Source: an uncultured Pseudomonadota bacterium (GTDB taxonomy: Bacteria > Pseudomonadota > Alphaproteobacteria > UBA9219). From it: DNA of 50,506 nt. The notes under the pieces are model-generated. The model saw only the letters and a program-made list of their open reading frames with translations, ran no database searches and had not been told where the DNA came from. The stretch is from the NCBI GenBank assembly GCA_903920205.1, contig CAIXLI010000108.1, forward strand, positions 1-50,506, given 5' to 3'. A program made the translations under genes and the position numbers. Below, one piece after another: positions 48,274 through 50,506 of the stretch (positions are counted from its first letter, which is position 1; every line of letters starts with the position of its first letter).

Positions 48274-48921
48274 TTAAACGCGCAAAGCCGCTTCGATAGA
48301 CGCCGTGACATCCGCCATCGCCGCCATACCGTCAACAGTCTGGAGTAACCCCTTGGCCTTGTAATAAGGCAAGATCGGCGCAGTCTGGTCGTTAAAGGCT
48401 TGAAGGCGTGTTTTCATCGTCTCGGCATTATCATCGGCGCGGCGCACGAATTCTCCACCGCCACAACTGTCGCAAACACCGGCTTTTTGCGTCGGTTTAA
48501 AGGAATCATGATAACCCGCCCCGCACGCGGCGCAGGTGTGTCTCCCCGATACGCGCTCAATCAGCGCATTTTCGTCGACCTTCAACTCGACAACGGCGTT
48601 CAGATTTTTGCTTTGCTCGGCCAGCATAGAATCCAAAGCTTCGGCCTGCGGTACCGTTCGGGGAAACCCGTCCAGAATAAACCCTTTAGCGCAATCTTGC
48701 TTGGCGATGCGCGCCTTAATCATGCCCACCATCAAGGCATCCGGCACCAGCTTTCCGGCATCCATCAAAACCTTGGCCTCAAGCCCCAAAGGTTCTTGGT
48801 TCTTGATCGCCCCGCGCAGCATATCGCCGGTCGAAAGCTGAATCATGCCGTATTTTTCTTCCAGCAACCGCGCCTGCGTTCCCTTGCCTGCGCCCGGAGC
48901 CCCGATCAGAATAATGTTCAT
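48274..48921 (-). CDS. adk: Adenylate kinase, zinc-lid form
   Basis: The 215-residue enzyme equilibrates ATP + AMP with 2 ADP. The P-loop GAPGAGKGT is at residues 7-15, and the AMP site and [14 protein letters not shown] are intact. The LID domain carries four cysteines ([11 protein letters not shown] and GVCDSCGG), predicting a structural zinc as in Gram-positive enzymes and unlike E. coli Adk. It abuts the secY stop. Confidence 0.97.
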   Translation of the reverse strand: MNIILIGAPGAGKGTQARLLEEKYGMIQLSTGDMLRGAIKNQEPLGLEAKVLMDAGKLVPDALMVGMIKARIAKQDCAKGFILDGFPRTVPQAEALDSMLAEQSKNLNAVVELKVDENALIERVSGRHTCAACGAGYHDSFKPTQKAGVCDSCGGGEFVRRADDNAETMKTRLQAFNDQTAPILPYYKAKGLLQTVDGMAAMADVTASIEAALRV

Positions 48922-50262
48922 TTATTTCCCGCGCAGCTTCGATTTCTTGATAAGCCCCTCGTATTGATGAGCGATCAAATGGGACTGAACGCGAGAGATC
49001 GTGTCGATCGTAACGCTGACGACAATCAAAATCGACGTGCCGCCCAGATAGAACGGGATAGCCCCCCTGCTCATCAAAAACTCCGGCAACAAGCAAATCG
49101 CCACCAGATAGGCAGAACCCAACACGGTCAACCGCGTCAACACATAATCGAAATAATCGGCAGTATTCTTGCCCGGACGAATACCCGGAACAAAGCCGCC
49201 GTATTTCTTAAGGTTATCCGAAGTTTCGACCGGATTGAACACAACCGCCGTATAGAAAAACGAGAAAAACACGATCATCGCGGCATACAAAACCATGAAC
49301 AACGGTTTGCCATGTCCCAATTGGGTCACAATATCCGCCAAAACGCCGCCTTTTTCCTGAACGCTAGAAAAACTCGCCAAGGTCAGGGGAAACAGCAAAA
49401 GAGAGCTGGCGAAAATGGGCGGAATAACGCCGGAGGTGTTGATCTTCAGCGGCAAATGCGAAGCCTCGCCCCCGAACATCTTATTCCCGACCTGACGCTT
49501 GGGATACTGGATCAAAATGCGGCGCTGAGCACGTTCGCACGCGACGCAGGTAGCAAGTACGGCAAAGATAATGACAAGGATCAAAAGAATAAACCAAGTC
49601 GACAAAGCCCCCGTGCGCCCCAACTCCAACGTCTGCCCGACGGCGTTAGGCAAATTGGCGACGATACCGGCATAGATAATCAGCGAGGTGCCGTTGCCGA
49701 TCCCCCGCGCCGTAATCTGTTCGCCCAACCACATCAAAAACACGGTGCCCCCCGTCAGCGTAATCATGGTGCTGATACGGAAGAACATGCCGGAGATAAT
49801 AACAGCGGAACCTTGCGACCCCATCATGTTTTCCAATCCCACCGCCAGAGCATAAGACTGCGCCAAAGCAAAGCAAACGGTCAGATAACGCGAATACTGG
49901 TTCAGCTTAATCTGCCCCGCCTGACCTTCCTTTTTCAAGGATTCAAAGTAAGGCAAAATAGCGGAGAGCAACTGCACAATGATCGACGCGGTGATGTAAG
50001 GCATAACGCCCAGCGCGAACAACGTCATACGCCGCAAAGCGCCCCCCGAAAACATGTTGAACATGTCCATAATCCCGCCGCTATGCTTGCGGAAAATCTC
50101 GCCCAACATGGCGGGATCGATTCCGGGAACAGGGATATAAGTGCCGACGCGATACACGATCAAAGCCAAAACCGTAAACCAAATACGGCTTTTAAGCTCC
50201 GAAGCCTTGGAAAAGACTGAAAAATTCATGTTGGCAGCAAGGGATTCAGCAGCAGAAGCCAT
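48922..50262 (-). CDS. secY: Preprotein translocase subunit SecY
   Basis: The 446-residue protein is the ten-TM channel of the Sec translocon. It has the N-terminal RIWFTVLALIVYRVGTYIPVPG, the plug-region motif GGALRRMTLFALGVMPYITASI, and late cytoplasmic-loop residues GIRPGKNTADYFDYVLTRLT. Length is normal. secY is normally within the ribosomal-protein spc operon after rplO; here the upstream neighbour is on the other strand, and a promoter is visible directly before it. adk follows without a gap. Confidence 0.98.
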   Translation of the reverse strand: MASAAESLAANMNFSVFSKASELKSRIWFTVLALIVYRVGTYIPVPGIDPAMLGEIFRKHSGGIMDMFNMFSGGALRRMTLFALGVMPYITASIIVQLLSAILPYFESLKKEGQAGQIKLNQYSRYLTVCFALAQSYALAVGLENMMGSQGSAVIISGMFFRISTMITLTGGTVFLMWLGEQITARGIGNGTSLIIYAGIVANLPNAVGQTLELGRTGALSTWFILLILVIIFAVLATCVACERAQRRILIQYPKRQVGNKMFGGEASHLPLKINTSGVIPPIFASSLLLFPLTLASFSSVQEKGGVLADIVTQLGHGKPLFMVLYAAMIVFFSFFYTAVVFNPVETSDNLKKYGGFVPGIRPGKNTADYFDYVLTRLTVLGSAYLVAICLLPEFLMSRGAIPFYLGGTSILIVVSVTIDTISRVQSHLIAHQYEGLIKKSKLRGK

Positions 50263-50319
50263 GGGAAAAATCGGGGGCTAAGGGTCAAAAACAAGCTCTT
50301 TTCTCAAAGAACGACCTTT

Positions 50320-50348
50320 TATATAGGGTGTCAGAGGCAAGAAGACAA
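50320..50348 (-). promoter_or_regulatory. Promoter of the secY-adk operon
   Basis: On the minus strand TTGTCT (50343-50348) and TATATA (50320-50325) are 17 bp apart, the best sigma-70-like pair in the window. Transcription would start near 50313, about 50 bp before the secY ATG. Confidence 0.6.
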
Positions 50349-50485
50349 GCGGGGCGTCGGAGGGGGCAATTTTGGCGATAGCCCTGAATTAACCATAGAC
50401 AGCCCTAGAATAGGGCAGACACGCATGATAGCTTCAGCCCCCCAAAAAACGAAAGCCTATTACTGTTTATAAGGAGACATATAGG

Positions 50486-50506
50486 ATGACAAGCACCGTA
50501 GACTTA
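50486..50506 (+). CDS. Start of an unidentified plus-strand gene, truncated by the window
   Basis: ATG at 50486 is preceded by AAGGAG at nine bases and opens MTSTVDL before the sequence ends. Seven codons do not allow identification. It is divergent from secY across a gap of about 220 bp. Confidence 0.45.

Noticed and set aside
48400-50220. 606-codon plus-strand ORF
   Set aside because: It is fully antisense to adk and secY, whose protein motifs are complete. Its translation is Arg/His/Gln-rich, as expected from the reverse of membrane-protein codons.

Overview
The window looks like a chromosomal segment of an alphaproteobacterium with roughly balanced base composition. The evidence is the order purL - bolA - grxD, a 14-gene NDH-1 (complex I) operon ending in nuoN and followed by birA, eno followed by a septum-initiator (FtsB-like) gene, class II DAHP synthase, and LPS heptose synthesis (HldE). 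I cannot name a genus. No rRNA, tRNA, CRISPR array or insertion sequence was seen.

Layout. 1-2650 (-): two membrane subunits of a group 4 hydrogenase or hydrogenase-related complex (HyfB, partial HyfC/HycD). 2900-4155 (-): fabD-cutA. 4303-7206 (+): an aldehyde dehydrogenase and hldE. 7359-8065 (-): two small membrane proteins, one with a lipoyl-like fold and a structured leader. 8249-12018 (-): clpP-clpX-eno-ftsB. 12191-12697 (+): an ion-channel-like protein. 12731-12950 (-): a decayed ORF. 12993-16169 (-): secG-pyrG and an OYE-family flavin oxidoreductase. 16571-17312: grxD (-) and a small membrane protein (+). 17316-41635 (-): a tightly packed block running nuoA to nuoN, then a HAD phosphatase, birA, purL, a solute-binding lipoprotein and bolA. 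41834-46852: trpS, a hypothetical gene, a chemoreceptor and an OprB-type porin. 46865-50262 (-): secY-adk-DAHP synthase. A new plus-strand gene begins at 50486.

The outstanding feature is the nuo block. All 14 subunits are present and in the canonical order, but the operon is interrupted at gene junctions by seven envelope-directed genes. These are five paralogous family 3 solute-binding proteins (one between nuoG and nuoH, four in tandem between nuoL and nuoM), a DUF2059 secreted protein between nuoJ and nuoK, and a 51-residue lipoprotein between nuoI and nuoJ. Junctions are overlapping (ATGA), abutting (TAA|ATG) or only a few bases apart, so the inserted genes should be translated from the same transcript as complex I. 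A sixth paralogue lies between purL and bolA. No amino-acid ABC permease or ATPase is in the window, so these are orphan binding proteins. Whether they assist, regulate or merely travel with complex I is unknown; this is the best candidate for something undescribed.

Starts were re-chosen from the ORF track wherever a Shine-Dalgarno sequence, family alignment or overlap with the upstream gene favoured an internal ATG.
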